Shown one piece after another: positions 1 to 8,617 of a stretch of 64,000 nt of DNA; within the stretch, counting starts at the first letter, position 1; each line of letters opens with the position of its first letter. The DNA lies in the NCBI GenBank assembly GCA_031549415.1, contig JAVBPU010000003.1:38437-102436 (forward strand), given 5' to 3'. The position numbers were made by a program, and so were the translations under genes. This DNA is from Limiplasma sp031549415 (GTDB lineage: Bacteria > Bacillota > Clostridia > Christensenellales > Aristaeellaceae). The notes below the pieces were generated by a model, which was not told the origin of the DNA, did not search any database, and saw nothing but the letters and a program-made list of their open reading frames with translations.

Positions 1-1182
1 CCCACCCTGGAAGCCTCCTTTGAAGCGGCCCGCTACCCAGACGGCCGCCTGTTTGCGGAGCGCTCCACCAGCAACCTTCCCTACCGCAAGGTTTTTTGCT
101 GGGGCACCCATACCGGCGGCCAGCACTGGCAGGAATTTTTGGCTGGGCAGGGCGCGGGGGAGTATGTGGAAGTGCAGGCGGGCATCTCGCGCACCCAGGT
201 CCATCCCGCCACCTTGCCCGCCCACAGCGCCCTGCGCATCACCCAGCAGTTTACTTTTGCCGACGCGCCCGCGCCCACGGGGGACTACGGGCAGGCCAGA
301 GCCCAAATCCAGGCCACGGTTGAAAAGCTGCTGCCCATCCAGGCCCTGCTGGCCATGGACCGGCGTTGTCAGGCGCTTTCCCAAAAGGCGGCGGATGAGA
401 TTCTTTACGAGGGCCTTGGCTGGGGCGCTTTGGAAAGGCGCCGGGATGCCGCCGCCCTGCCGCCCCACCTTTCCTTCCCGGACAGCACCCTTTCCCTCCA
501 GCAGCAGCCTTGGCTGGAGCTTTTGCGGGGCAAAGCCATGGAAAGCTGCGATTCTTTCATGGTTTCCGATGCCTGGGTGGCCCGGATGGAGGCGGTGGCC
601 GAAAAATCCGCCGCCCTGTGGAACCTGCTGGGCGTGGCTTACCTGGAAAATGGCCGCCTCCAAGAGGCGCAAAGCGCCTGGGAAGCGTCCCTTCGGCTGA
701 AAGGAACGCCCATGGCTCACCGGAACCTGGCCTGTTTGCTGTGGCGGCAGGGCAATCCTAGCGCGGCGCTTTCCCAGAGGCAAAGCGCCGCAGGCCTGCT
801 GACCGATGCCGAGGCGCTACGGCCTTATGCCATCGAGTTGATCACCCTGCTGACGGAAATGGGGCAATTCGCCGAGGCTTTCGCTTATTACCGCTCTTTG
901 CCCCAAAGCCTGCAAGCGGAGGAGCGGGTGCGGCTTACCGTCATGAAAAGCGCTTACGAGCAAGAGGAAGACGCCTTTTTGCAAGCGCTTTTCGCCACGG
1001 AGTTTACGGTGGTGAAGGAAGGCGAAACCCAGGTATACGACCTTTGGTTTTTGCAGGAGGCCAAAACCAGGGCCAAGCAGCTGGGCCTGCCGCTGACGGA
1101 GGATTTCCTTCAGCAGATCAAGGCCACCGTGCCCCTTCCCCGGCATCTGGACTTTAGCCAGTATAATTTTTCCACCCCATAA
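1..1182 (+). CDS. DUF5107/TPR-repeat protein, 5' end outside window
   Basis: The reading frame is open from base 1, so the N-terminus lies upstream; 393 residues are visible. The first ~90 residues match the conserved core of DUF5107 proteins as I know them: an RKVFCWG-like stretch, GGQHWQEFL, then YVEVQAGISRTQ and a proline/alanine turn. DUF5107 proteins are large Bacillota/Actinobacteria proteins, often beside glycoside-degradation genes. The rest is helical, with TPR-like segments near residues 190-270 (WNLLGVAYLENGRLQEAQ, HRNLACLLWRQG). No membrane segment is visible. It ends 12 bp before a nucleotidyltransferase and a NahK-like kinase, so it is probably the upstream member of a hexosamine or lacto-N-biose salvage operon. 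Exact biochemical role unknown. Confidence 0.75.
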   Translation, partial: PTLEASFEAARYPDGRLFAERSTSNLPYRKVFCWGTHTGGQHWQEFLAGQGAGEYVEVQAGISRTQVHPATLPAHSALRITQQFTFADAPAPTGDYGQARAQIQATVEKLLPIQALLAMDRRCQALSQKAADEILYEGLGWGALERRRDAAALPPHLSFPDSTLSLQQQPWLELLRGKAMESCDSFMVSDAWVARMEAVAEKSAALWNLLGVAYLENGRLQEAQSAWEASLRLKGTPMAHRNLACLLWRQGNPSAALSQRQSAAGLLTDAEALRPYAIELITLLTEMGQFAEAFAYYRSLPQSLQAEERVRLTVMKSAYEQEEDAFLQALFATEFTVVKEGETQVYDLWFLQEAKTRAKQLGLPLTEDFLQQIKATVPLPRHLDFSQYNFSTP

Positions 1183-1194
1183 GGAGGCAACACC

Positions 1195-2118
1195 TTGAAA
1201 AATCCCATATTGGTCATTATGGCCGCGGGCCTCGGCAGCCGCTATGGCGGGCTGAAGCAGATGGCGGCCGTGGATGAAGCGCACCAATGGATCATCGACT
1301 ATTCCATCTACGACGCGGTCCTCGCCGGTTTTTCCAAGGTGATTTGCATCATCAAGCCGGAAATGGAAGAGGATTTTCACCAAACCATCGGCCGGCGCGT
1401 TTCCTCCCGGATCGAACTGGAATACGCGCACCAAACCCTGGATGCGCTGCCCAAAGGCTTTTCCATCCCAACGGGCCGCACCAAACCCTGGGGCACAGCC
1501 CACGCGGTGCTGTGCGCAAGGCAACAAATTGACGCCGCCTTTGCCGTCATCAACGCGGACGATTTTTATGGGCGCACAGCCTTTCAGGCCATTTATGATT
1601 TTTTGAAAGCGCCCCATGGCGAAAACGAGCACGCTATGGCAGGTTACCGCATTGAAAATACGCTGACGGAAAACGGTAATGTGGCCCGTGGCGTTTGCGA
1701 GGTGGACGGCCAGGGACAGTTGGTGGAAGTGGTGGAGCGGGTGCATGTGGAGCCCCGGGAAGGCGGCGCGGCTTTTACCGAGGATGGAACCCATTTCACC
1801 TTCGTACCCAAGGGCACCATTGTTTCTATGAATCTGTGGGGCTTTCAGCACTCCGTTCTGGAGGAAATGGAAACCCGTTTTTCTGCTTTCTTGCGGGAGA
1901 ATCTGCCGGGGAATCCCCTGAAATGCGAATATTTCCTGCCCCTGGTGCCAAACCAGCTGCTGCATGAGCAAAAGGCAAGCATACGCGTGCTTTCCACGGC
2001 GGAAAAATGGTATGGGGTGACCTATCAGCAGGACCTGCGGCCCGTGCGGGACGCCTTGGCCGCCCTGCGCGCCCAGGGTTTCTATCCTCAAAAGTTATGG
2101 GAGGAATCATTATGCTAG
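1195..2118 (+). CDS. Sugar-1-phosphate nucleotidyltransferase (NTP_transferase family)
   Basis: 307 residues, TTG start behind AAGGAGG. The N-terminal MAAGLGSRYGGLKQM is the nucleotide-binding signature of sugar-phosphate nucleotidyltransferases, and INADDFYG (residues ~118-125) carries the metal-binding aspartates. The product would transfer UMP (or another NMP) to a hexose/hexosamine 1-phosphate, giving a nucleotide sugar in the cytoplasm. The stop codon overlaps the start of the downstream NahK-like kinase, which would supply the sugar 1-phosphate, as in the bifidobacterial lnp locus. The substrate is inferred from this pairing; a generic UTP-glucose-1-phosphate enzyme remains possible. 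Confidence 0.85.
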   Translation: MKNPILVIMAAGLGSRYGGLKQMAAVDEAHQWIIDYSIYDAVLAGFSKVICIIKPEMEEDFHQTIGRRVSSRIELEYAHQTLDALPKGFSIPTGRTKPWGTAHAVLCARQQIDAAFAVINADDFYGRTAFQAIYDFLKAPHGENEHAMAGYRIENTLTENGNVARGVCEVDGQGQLVEVVERVHVEPREGGAAFTEDGTHFTFVPKGTIVSMNLWGFQHSVLEEMETRFSAFLRENLPGNPLKCEYFLPLVPNQLLHEQKASIRVLSTAEKWYGVTYQQDLRPVRDALAALRAQGFYPQKLWEESLC

Positions 2119-3191
2119 CGTCGGTATCAGCCTTTCACCTGGAGGGACAACCCACCGTTTGCGAGGCCTACGGCTTCGGCCACATTAATGAGACGTACCG
2201 GGTCAAAACCGATGCGGGCCATGTCTATATCCTGCAAAGGATCAACCGGCATGTGTTCCACGATGTGTCCGCACTGATGCGCAATGTCGCCGCCGTCTCC
2301 CGGCACCTGTCCAGCAAAGACCCGGACCCAAGGCATGTGCTCACCCTCATCCCCACCCAGGCCGGAGAAAGCTACCATCAGGACGAGGCCGGGGAGTGCT
2401 TTCGCATGTATGATTTCATCACCAATAGCATCTGTCTGCAAAAGGCGGAAAGCAAAGAGGACTTTTACCAAAGCGCCGTTGCCTTTGGCGCGTTTCAAAA
2501 CATGCTGGCGGACTTTCCCGCCGAAACCCTCACCGAGACCATTCCCCGCTTTCACGATACCAAAAACCGCTACGCGGCGCTGCACCAAGCCATCCAGGCG
2601 GACACGCAGGGCCGTGTGAAGCAGGCCCAGGCCGAAATCGATTTTGCCCTGACCCAGGAAGCGGACGCCGCCATCATGCTGGATATGCTGGCCCGGGGCG
2701 AGCTTCCCCTGCGGGTGACCCATAATGACACGAAGCTGAACAACGTGATGCTGGACGCCACCACCCGCAAGGCCCTCTGCGTGATCGATCTGGACACGGT
2801 GATGCCGGGGCTGGCCGCCAATGATTTTGGCGATTCCATCCGCTTTGGGGCCACCACCGCCGCCGAGGATGAAAAGGACCTGTCCAAGGTCCACTTTTCC
2901 CTGCCGCTGTATGAAACCTATGTACATGGCTTCTTGGGGGCCTGCGGCAGCCGCCTCACCGCCATGGAAATGGAAACCCTTCCCCTGGGCGCAAAGCTGA
3001 TGACGCTGGAATGCGGGATCCGCTTCCTGACCGATTTTCTGGCGGGCGACCAGTATTTTCACATCCAGCATCCCCAGCAGAACCTGGACCGCTGCCGTAC
3101 CCAGCTCAAGCTGGTGGCGGACATGAACGCTTCCTGGCAGTTCATGCGGGAGGTCATTGCCAAAACCAGAGCGGAATTGGGGCTTGGGTGA
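2112..3191 (+). CDS. NahK-like N-acetylhexosamine 1-kinase (APH-fold phosphotransferase)
   Basis: 359 residues. ATG at 2112 overlaps the upstream stop and has a GAGG site. The aminoglycoside-phosphotransferase fold is shown by the GFGHINETYRV nucleotide loop (near residues 21-31), VTHNDTKLNNVMLD (catalytic Asp about 206) and CVIDLDTVMPG (metal Asp about 226). HNDTK-NN and IDLDTVMPG are typical of NahK, which phosphorylates GlcNAc/GalNAc at C1. Position after a nucleotidyltransferase supports salvage of hexosamine from host or milk glycans. A homoserine-kinase-like or other sugar kinase cannot be excluded. Confidence 0.8.
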   Translation: MLASVSAFHLEGQPTVCEAYGFGHINETYRVKTDAGHVYILQRINRHVFHDVSALMRNVAAVSRHLSSKDPDPRHVLTLIPTQAGESYHQDEAGECFRMYDFITNSICLQKAESKEDFYQSAVAFGAFQNMLADFPAETLTETIPRFHDTKNRYAALHQAIQADTQGRVKQAQAEIDFALTQEADAAIMLDMLARGELPLRVTHNDTKLNNVMLDATTRKALCVIDLDTVMPGLAANDFGDSIRFGATTAAEDEKDLSKVHFSLPLYETYVHGFLGACGSRLTAMEMETLPLGAKLMTLECGIRFLTDFLAGDQYFHIQHPQQNLDRCRTQLKLVADMNASWQFMREVIAKTRAELGLG

Positions 3192-3240
3192 GCGGAAACA
3201 GCAAGAGACCAGGGCCAACCGGCTCTGCCCCAGGCCGCTG

Positions 3241-3350
3241 AAAAAGCCCCGTCTGCCTTGTCAGCAACGGTGGCAAAGGGGAATCACATATGTTCGTGTA
3301 CGCCCATCCCCTTTGCCCCTTGTTTCCTCGCAGCCGGGGCTTTTGCGCGG
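3241..3350 (+). repeat. Dispersed ~105-bp folded repeat, copy A
   Basis: Outer arms AAAAGCCCCG (near 3242) and CGGGGCTTTT (near 3334) pair, enclosing a second stem built from GGGGAATCAC and its partner ending CATCCCC. A close copy lies at 58663-58772. Located between two convergent genes, so the hairpin could also act as a bidirectional transcription stop. Confidence 0.8.
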
Positions 3351-3372
3351 CCTTTTTTGGTTCGTTTGTAGC

Positions 3373-3948
3373 CTATGGCATCATGGGCGCAAAGACGGCG
3401 GTGGCAAAGGCCTGTACCGCTTCCACTTCAGTTGCGGGGTACAAGAAGAGGAATGTGTACGCGCCCACGCCCGTAGGCACCACGTTCACCTCCGCCACCA
3501 GGCCCGTGGAGGTGGCCAGCAGAAGGTAGGTGGAAGCGACGCCGCAGAAAGGCTGCTCCGCCATCTGTACCGTGGCGGGATCAATGCCCAGCAAAGTAGC
3601 CATGTCCGTGGCCAGCTTCACCGGATACTCCGCCAGCAGGGGCGCGTCATTGGACAGGTCCTGGTAGGACACCTGGAAGGAGATGGCCTTCTCGTCCACC
3701 GTGATGCCCGCCACCGACTGGGGATTGGTGGCCAGGGTGAAACCCGGCACCGGGGCGTTGCCCGCAGCGATCTCCTCCTCGGTCATGGCCCGGGCGCCTT
3801 CCGGCACGGCAAAGCCCAGTTGCAGCTCATACACGAGAAACACGTTCTCTTCCCAACCGTAGGCGGGCTGCGCCGCTTCCGCGTACACGGACAGCATGGG
3901 CACGGCCAGAAGCAACAGGGCAAGGACCAAAGACAGCCATTTTTTCAT
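3373..3948 (-). CDS. Small exported protein of unknown function
   Basis: 191 residues from the ATG at 3948, chosen because GGAGG lies 8 bp upstream; a longer in-frame ATG at 3963 lacks a site. MKKWLSLVLALLLLAVPMLS followed by a YAEA-type cleavage region is a clear Sec signal peptide, so the mature ~167-residue protein is probably outside the cell. The body has no recognised motif and no further membrane helix, except a moderately hydrophobic C-terminus. A GTGACA-17-TATACT promoter precedes it. It is convergent with the kinase operon and divergent from the cell-wall-binding protein at 4213, with which it may share a surface location. I do not recognise the family. Confidence 0.7.
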   Translation of the reverse strand: MKKWLSLVLALLLLAVPMLSVYAEAAQPAYGWEENVFLVYELQLGFAVPEGARAMTEEEIAAGNAPVPGFTLATNPQSVAGITVDEKAISFQVSYQDLSNDAPLLAEYPVKLATDMATLLGIDPATVQMAEQPFCGVASTYLLLATSTGLVAEVNVVPTGVGAYTFLFLYPATEVEAVQAFATAVFAPMMP

Positions 3949-4002
3949 GGGGCATACCTCCATTTTTGTGATGTTGAGAGACTATCCTTTTTGAATAAAA
4001 TC

Positions 4003-4031
4003 AGTATAAAGGAAAGCGTGGGCCTTGTCAC
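4003..4031 (-). promoter_or_regulatory. Predicted sigma-A promoter for the exported protein
   Basis: On the minus strand GTGACA (4031-4026) is followed after 17 bp by TATACT (4008-4003), about 55 bp upstream of the start at 3948. Confidence 0.55.
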
Positions 4032-4101
4032 CCCCTTTTCTCAAAATGGGCCTTTTCGCGGGTTTTTTCCGCGATTGTTACGTGAGTATGACGAAAACGC
4101 C

Positions 4102-4130
4102 TTGACACAACCCATGAATTGTCATAAAAT
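4102..4130 (+). promoter_or_regulatory. Predicted sigma-A promoter for the peptidoglycan-binding protein
   Basis: TTGACA (4102-4107), a 17-bp spacer and TAAAAT (4125-4130), in an AT-richer patch about 80 bp upstream of the start at 4213. Confidence 0.6.
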
Positions 4131-4212
4131 AGATATGATACGAAATATATGCCCTTTTGCGAGCCAAAAACCGAAAAGGGCCCGCCGCTTTGCGGCCATG
4201 GAGGGTTGTGGA

Positions 4213-6780
4213 ATGAGGCACAGCGCCAGGACAAGCCGTTTGGTGGCGGGGTTTTTGTGCGTTCTTTTGCTGGCGTCGTTGGTGGAGGCCGCGCTGTCCG
4301 CCTCCTATCCTTATGACACCCGGTGCTTGGACAATGTGAACTTGCGCAAGAGCGCCAGCGCCAATGCTACGGTGCTGATGCGCATCAAGGCGGGGTCCAG
4401 CGTCACGGTGGTGGGGGTGTCCGGCCAGTATTACAAGCTGGACGCGGGCGGCATGAAGGGCTATGCCCTCAAAAAATACGTGGACGGGCTTTCGGACTCG
4501 CCGGACGGCATGCCCTCCGTGATCTCCGCGCTGCCCCCTCCCGGCGGCGTGTCCACTTATCCCTATGACACCAACACCATTGACAGCGTGAAGCTCCGCA
4601 AGACCGCCGAGCCTTCGGGGGAGGTCCTCCTGCGCATTCCCCGGGACGACGTGGTGCTGGTGCTGGAGCTGACCAGCAACGGCTTTGCCAAGGTCAAGTA
4701 TAGCGGCAAAACCGGCTATGCCAAAAGCGATTTCATCAACCTGGCCAATATCCCAGCCCCCACCCCGGTGCCCACGCCCACGCCCCCTCCCGGCGCGGAA
4801 AAGTATACGGAGCTGAAAAAGGGCAGCACGGGCGTCATGGTCAAGACGCTGCAAGAAGCCCTGACCGAGCTGGGCTTTTACGAGGGGGCCGTTGATTCCA
4901 AGTTTGGCGACCAAACCGCCCAGGCGGTAACCACCTTCCAAAAGCGCAACGGCCTGGACCAGACCGGCATCATCACCCCGGCCATCCAGGTGCTGCTGTA
5001 TGAAGGCACCCCCAAGAACACCATCGGCTACCGCAAGATTTTAAAGACCCTGCCTCCGGTGCCCGGCGCCATCATCCGGGCGGGCAGCGTGGGGGAGCCG
5101 GTGAAGGCCCTGCAAGAGCGGCTCAAGGTCCTGGGCTTTTACATTGGCGAGAGCACCGGCACCAGCGACAAGGCCACCGTGCAGTCCATCAAGGATTTTC
5201 AAAAGCTCCACGGACTGGACCCCACCGGCGAGGCGGATTTGGAGACCCAGAACCGGATGTACGGGGCCACGGCCCTGTCGGCGGGCACCGTGGTGACCCC
5301 CACCCCGCTGCCCACCTTGGCCCCGCCCAAGGGCACCGTCCGGGAGGGCGACAAGGGCGATGACGTGAAAACCGTGCAGCAACGGCTAAAAGACCTGGGC
5401 TATTACACCGGCAAGATTGACGGCAAGTTTGAATCCGGCACGGTGAAGGCCCTCAAAGCCTTCCAAAAGAAGGGCGGCCTCAAGCAGGACGGCGTATGCG
5501 GCACCATCACCCGGGCGGCGCTGTTTGGGGTGAACGCCCCCTACGCCAAGGCCACGGCCATCCCGCTAACGGCCACGGTGGCGCCCTTTAACCCGGCCAA
5601 CGTGGTCATCATCCAATCCGGCGCACGGGGCAACGATGTAATGAACCTGCAGCGCCGCCTGATGGAGCTGGGCTATTACGCTTCCCGGCTGGACGGCGTC
5701 TATCTGGAGGACGACATCACCGCCGTGCGCGCCTTCCAAAAGGCCAATGGCCTCAAGGTGGACGGCAAAGCGGGCCTGGAGACCCAAACCCGCCTCTTTG
5801 GCGAGGAGGCCATTCGCGGCAGCGCCATCACCACTCCGGGCGTGACCCTGCGCTACGGCAGCGCGGGCAACGATGTGGTGGCCCTGCAAAACCGCCTCAT
5901 TGAGCTGGGGTATTTAACCGGCAGCGCGGACGGCAAGTTTGGCATGGCCACCAAAACCGCCCTGATTGCCTTCCAAAAGGCCAACAATCTGGTACGGGAC
6001 GGCAAGGCCGGGGCGAAAACCCAGGCGGCGCTCACCGCCAGCGTGGTGGTGGCCAAGAAGGTGGACGCTTCCTCCACACTGAAACAAGGCGCTGTCAGCG
6101 CCGCGGTGAAGGACTTGCAGCTTCGGCTTATCTCCCTGGGGTATTTAAGCAGCGCGGCGGACGGCAAGTTTGGCTCCGCCACCAGCCTGGCGCTGATCGC
6201 CTTCCAGAACCGGAACAGCCTGACGGCGGACGGCATTGCCGGGGCCAAGACCCTGGCCGCCCTCAACAGCAACAGCGCCCGGCCCTCTCTGGACGCGGTG
6301 GCCACCCCCAAGCCGGGGGCCCTGCTGCTGACCAACGCGCCCTCTGCGGCCAATGTGCGCTATGCCAACTGGTACACGGAAGTGAAGGCCCATTGCAAGC
6401 AATACCCCAATGTGACCGTGTATGATTTTGTGACGGGCCTGAACTGGCAAATGAACATCTTCTCCACCGGGGCCCATGCCGACGCGGAGCCGCTGACCTC
6501 CAACGACACCGCCAATATGAACCGGGCCTTTGGCGGCAAAACCACCTGGACCCCCAAGGCAGTGTGGGTGGTGTTCAGCGATGGCCGGGTGTACCTGGCC
6601 TCCACCCACAATACCCCGCATGACCCTTACCACATCCGTACCAACGATTTCAACGGGCATGTGTGCATCCACTTCCCCCGGGAGATGGAGCAGGTGGAGG
6701 CCATTGGGCCGTATGCCACCTCGCATCAGAAGAGCATTGACTTGGGGTGGGTGGCCACCCAGAGGCTGGCGGGGATATAG
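4213..6780 (+). CDS. Secreted SH3 / six-fold peptidoglycan-binding repeat protein with a Cys/His C-terminal domain
   Basis: 855 residues from ATG 4213, placed 7 bp after GGAGGG; an in-frame ATG at 4198 is the alternative. A signal peptide occupies residues ~8-32. Two bacterial SH3-like domains follow (about 35-95 and 115-180; NVNLRKSASANATVLMRI, VKLRKTAEPSGEVLLRI), a Pro/Thr linker, then six PG_binding_1 repeats starting near residues 195, 286, 374, 465, 544 and 621, each with LQ.RL..LGYY..DGKFG..T..A...FQ..N-type signatures. Residues ~713-855 form a domain with HTPHDPYH and NGHVCIHFP (Cys about 818, His about 820), recalling an L,D-transpeptidase (YkuD-like) active region but lacking the usual HG...SHGC-RM pattern. 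It likely binds and perhaps remodels cell wall. Monocistronic, with a terminator at 6800. Confidence 0.8.
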   Translation: MRHSARTSRLVAGFLCVLLLASLVEAALSASYPYDTRCLDNVNLRKSASANATVLMRIKAGSSVTVVGVSGQYYKLDAGGMKGYALKKYVDGLSDSPDGMPSVISALPPPGGVSTYPYDTNTIDSVKLRKTAEPSGEVLLRIPRDDVVLVLELTSNGFAKVKYSGKTGYAKSDFINLANIPAPTPVPTPTPPPGAEKYTELKKGSTGVMVKTLQEALTELGFYEGAVDSKFGDQTAQAVTTFQKRNGLDQTGIITPAIQVLLYEGTPKNTIGYRKILKTLPPVPGAIIRAGSVGEPVKALQERLKVLGFYIGESTGTSDKATVQSIKDFQKLHGLDPTGEADLETQNRMYGATALSAGTVVTPTPLPTLAPPKGTVREGDKGDDVKTVQQRLKDLGYYTGKIDGKFESGTVKALKAFQKKGGLKQDGVCGTITRAALFGVNAPYAKATAIPLTATVAPFNPANVVIIQSGARGNDVMNLQRRLMELGYYASRLDGVYLEDDITAVRAFQKANGLKVDGKAGLETQTRLFGEEAIRGSAITTPGVTLRYGSAGNDVVALQNRLIELGYLTGSADGKFGMATKTALIAFQKANNLVRDGKAGAKTQAALTASVVVAKKVDASSTLKQGAVSAAVKDLQLRLISLGYLSSAADGKFGSATSLALIAFQNRNSLTADGIAGAKTLAALNSNSARPSLDAVATPKPGALLLTNAPSAANVRYANWYTEVKAHCKQYPNVTVYDFVTGLNWQMNIFSTGAHADAEPLTSNDTANMNRAFGGKTTWTPKAVWVVFSDGRVYLASTHNTPHDPYHIRTNDFNGHVCIHFPREMEQVEAIGPYATSHQKSIDLGWVATQRLAGI

Positions 6781-6799
6781 GGCTTTAAAAAAGGGTTTT

Positions 6800-6827
6800 A
6801 AAAAGTGGGCGATTGCCCACTTTTTTT
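6800..6827 (+). terminator. Rho-independent terminator, bidirectional
   Basis: AAAAAGTGGGC-GATT-GCCCAC followed by seven T, with A-run on the opposite side, between convergent genes ending at 6780 and 6844. Confidence 0.9.
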
Positions 6828-6843
6828 CTGCGACGCGGTGGTA

Positions 6844-7551
6844 CTAGCTGACAGAAGGGGCTGCCTTCCCCCACAAAAATGGACGCACAACCTTGTAAAA
6901 CGCCTCCGGCTTTTTATTGGCCACAAAATGATCCCCGTCCAGCAAACAAAGCTGGCTGTGGGGGATGGCCTGGGCCATGGCCTTTGTATGGGATGTGCGA
7001 ATCAAATCGTGGGTCCCCGCAATCACCAGGGTGGGCAGCTGCAAGGCTCCCAGCGCCTCCGGCGCAATGTGCGGCTCATGGACCATCAGCCGCAGCATTT
7101 CCTTTTTGGGGCGGGCCTTTGGGTCCACCAGGGCCAGCAAGCTCACCAGCCAGTAGGACAGGCAGATGGGCGCCTGGAAGATCAGCCGCACGCCCAGGGG
7201 CGACAAATTCCCCCCGTTGAGCACCAGCTTTCGCACGCAGCCAGGGTGGCGCAACGCAAACAGCAGGGCAATGTTGGCCCCGTCGCTAAAGCCCAGCAGG
7301 TCCGCCTGGAGGATGCCCCGGGCTTGCAGGAACGCGTGCAAATCCTCCGCAAACTGGTCCAGGGTAAAGGGCGCATCCCCCCGGGGGGATGCGCCGTGCC
7401 CCCGGGTGTCCAGGGCGATGACCCGGGCATGGGCCGCAAAGCCGTCGATTTGCCGCTCAAAATAAGCGCCGCTTTCGCCATTGCCATGCAGCAAAATCAG
7501 CGGAAAGCCAGCGCCTTTTTCTATAAAATGAAGTTGGATGGGTTCGCTCAT
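6844..7551 (-). CDS. Alpha/beta hydrolase
   Basis: 235 residues. The N-terminus has the oxyanion-hole LLHGNGESG and LDTRGHGASPRG; the nucleophile elbow is LLGFSDGANIA (GFSDG, Ser about 94). Late residues supply an acid in IAGTHDLIRT (Asp near 188) and the base in GDHFVA (His near 211). This is a cytoplasmic serine hydrolase of the esterase / C-C hydrolase type; the substrate cannot be read from sequence. It follows the pyridoxal-kinase-like gene on the same strand with a 29-bp gap and is probably cotranscribed with it. Confidence 0.85.
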   Translation of the reverse strand: MSEPIQLHFIEKGAGFPLILLHGNGESGAYFERQIDGFAAHARVIALDTRGHGASPRGDAPFTLDQFAEDLHAFLQARGILQADLLGFSDGANIALLFALRHPGCVRKLVLNGGNLSPLGVRLIFQAPICLSYWLVSLLALVDPKARPKKEMLRLMVHEPHIAPEALGALQLPTLVIAGTHDLIRTSHTKAMAQAIPHSQLCLLDGDHFVANKKPEAFYKVVRPFLWGKAAPSVS

Positions 7552-7580
7552 GGCGGTTCCTTTCCTGGGCCGGAGACCGG

Positions 7581-8450
7581 CTACCGGTGGTAGTAATCAA
7601 AGGGGTTTTGGATGCCCAGCTCGTGCAGCAGCTTGGAGGTGACCTGCTCAAACTGTACGCCGAAGCGCAGGGGCTGGTCCTCGTCCAGGGTGATGCGGAT
7701 GCAGTCATGGGTGAGGGTGAGCGCCAGCTTGGCGGCGGATAGCAGGGACTTGCCCCGCAGCAGCCCGGCCAGCAGGAAGCTTGCAAACACGTCGCCGGTG
7801 CCATGGAAAGTGCCCTTGTACCGGGGCGTGAAGGAAAAGATGGGGTCGTCCATGCCCCGCTGGTAAATGGCGATGCCCGTTTCCGAAGGCCCAAAGGACA
7901 CATCCGAAATGATGACGTTTTTCGGGCCCAGGGCAGACAGCTCCCGGGCCAGTTCATTGATATAGGCGGGGCTGTAGCTGTCGCCGGGGTAGGGCCTGCC
8001 CAGCAGGAAGGCCGCCTCGGTGAGGTTGGGCACAATGGTGTGGGCCTTGGCGCACAGGCGGCGCATCTGGGCGGGCACCCCACTGTCCAGCAAGGAGTAC
8101 ATCTGGCCGTGGTCCGCAAAGGCCGGGTCCACAAACAGGTGAGTGAGGGGTCCGGCCATTTGGCTGACGATTTCCAATACGGTACCCACCTGGGCGCTGG
8201 AGGCCAGGTACCCGGTGTAAATGGCGTCAAAGGAAAGGCCCTGGGCGGAAATGTGGCTTGCGATGGGCAGCAGCTGGTCCGTCAGGTCCAGGCAGGTGTA
8301 GTCGGTAAATTCCCCGGTGTGGGAGCTGAGCAAGGCGGTGGGAATGATGGAGGTATTGATGCCTGCGGAGGAGAGGATGGGCAATGCCACCGTTAAGGAG
8401 CAACGGCCTACGCAGCAGATATCGTGAATGGCAAGCACTTTTTTTTGCAT
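7581..8450 (-). CDS. Pyridoxal/pyridoxamine kinase (PdxK/PdxY-like, ribokinase fold)
   Basis: 289 residues with GGAGG about 10 bp before the ATG. IHDICCVGRCSLTVALPILS opens the chain as in PdxY/PdxK-type kinases; PTALLSSHTG, IYTGYLAS and VDPAFADHG are family landmarks; KGTFHGTGDVFASFLLAG (near residues 215-232) carries the GTGD anion hole with the catalytic Asp. It would phosphorylate vitamin B6 vitamers with ATP in the cytoplasm as a salvage step. A TTGCTT-16-TATGAT promoter lies upstream. Hydroxymethylpyrimidine kinase is a less likely alternative. Confidence 0.85.
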   Translation of the reverse strand: MQKKVLAIHDICCVGRCSLTVALPILSSAGINTSIIPTALLSSHTGEFTDYTCLDLTDQLLPIASHISAQGLSFDAIYTGYLASSAQVGTVLEIVSQMAGPLTHLFVDPAFADHGQMYSLLDSGVPAQMRRLCAKAHTIVPNLTEAAFLLGRPYPGDSYSPAYINELARELSALGPKNVIISDVSFGPSETGIAIYQRGMDDPIFSFTPRYKGTFHGTGDVFASFLLAGLLRGKSLLSAAKLALTLTHDCIRITLDEDQPLRFGVQFEQVTSKLLHELGIQNPFDYYHR

Positions 8451-8482
8451 AAGGAAAAGCCTCCGTTTCCTAACTCCTTCCT

Positions 8483-8510
8483 ATCATACACCAAAGAATG
8501 AAAAAAGCAA
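8483..8510 (-). promoter_or_regulatory. Predicted promoter for the B6 kinase-hydrolase pair
   Basis: Minus-strand TTGCTT (8510-8505), 16-bp spacer, TATGAT (8488-8483), about 33 bp before the start codon at 8450. Confidence 0.45.
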
Positions 8511-8617
8511 GGGCGGCGTTTGTAGCCCAGGGTTCGTGCACACGGTTTGGTGGGCGGCATACCATACCACTGTCAAAGGCTTTTGCCTTGATAGACATCC
8601 TAAAAGGAGAAACAACT

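Noticed and set aside
817..2091. 424-residue open frame on the minus strand opposite the first two genes
   Set aside because: Low-complexity His/Gly/Gln-rich translation typical of the antisense of GC-rich genes; the plus-strand genes have clear family motifs and ribosome sites.
3157..4212. N-terminal extension of the peptidoglycan-binding protein back to 3157
   Set aside because: The extension covers a repeat, the antisense of another gene and a promoter; the start at 4213 has a ribosome site and a signal peptide.
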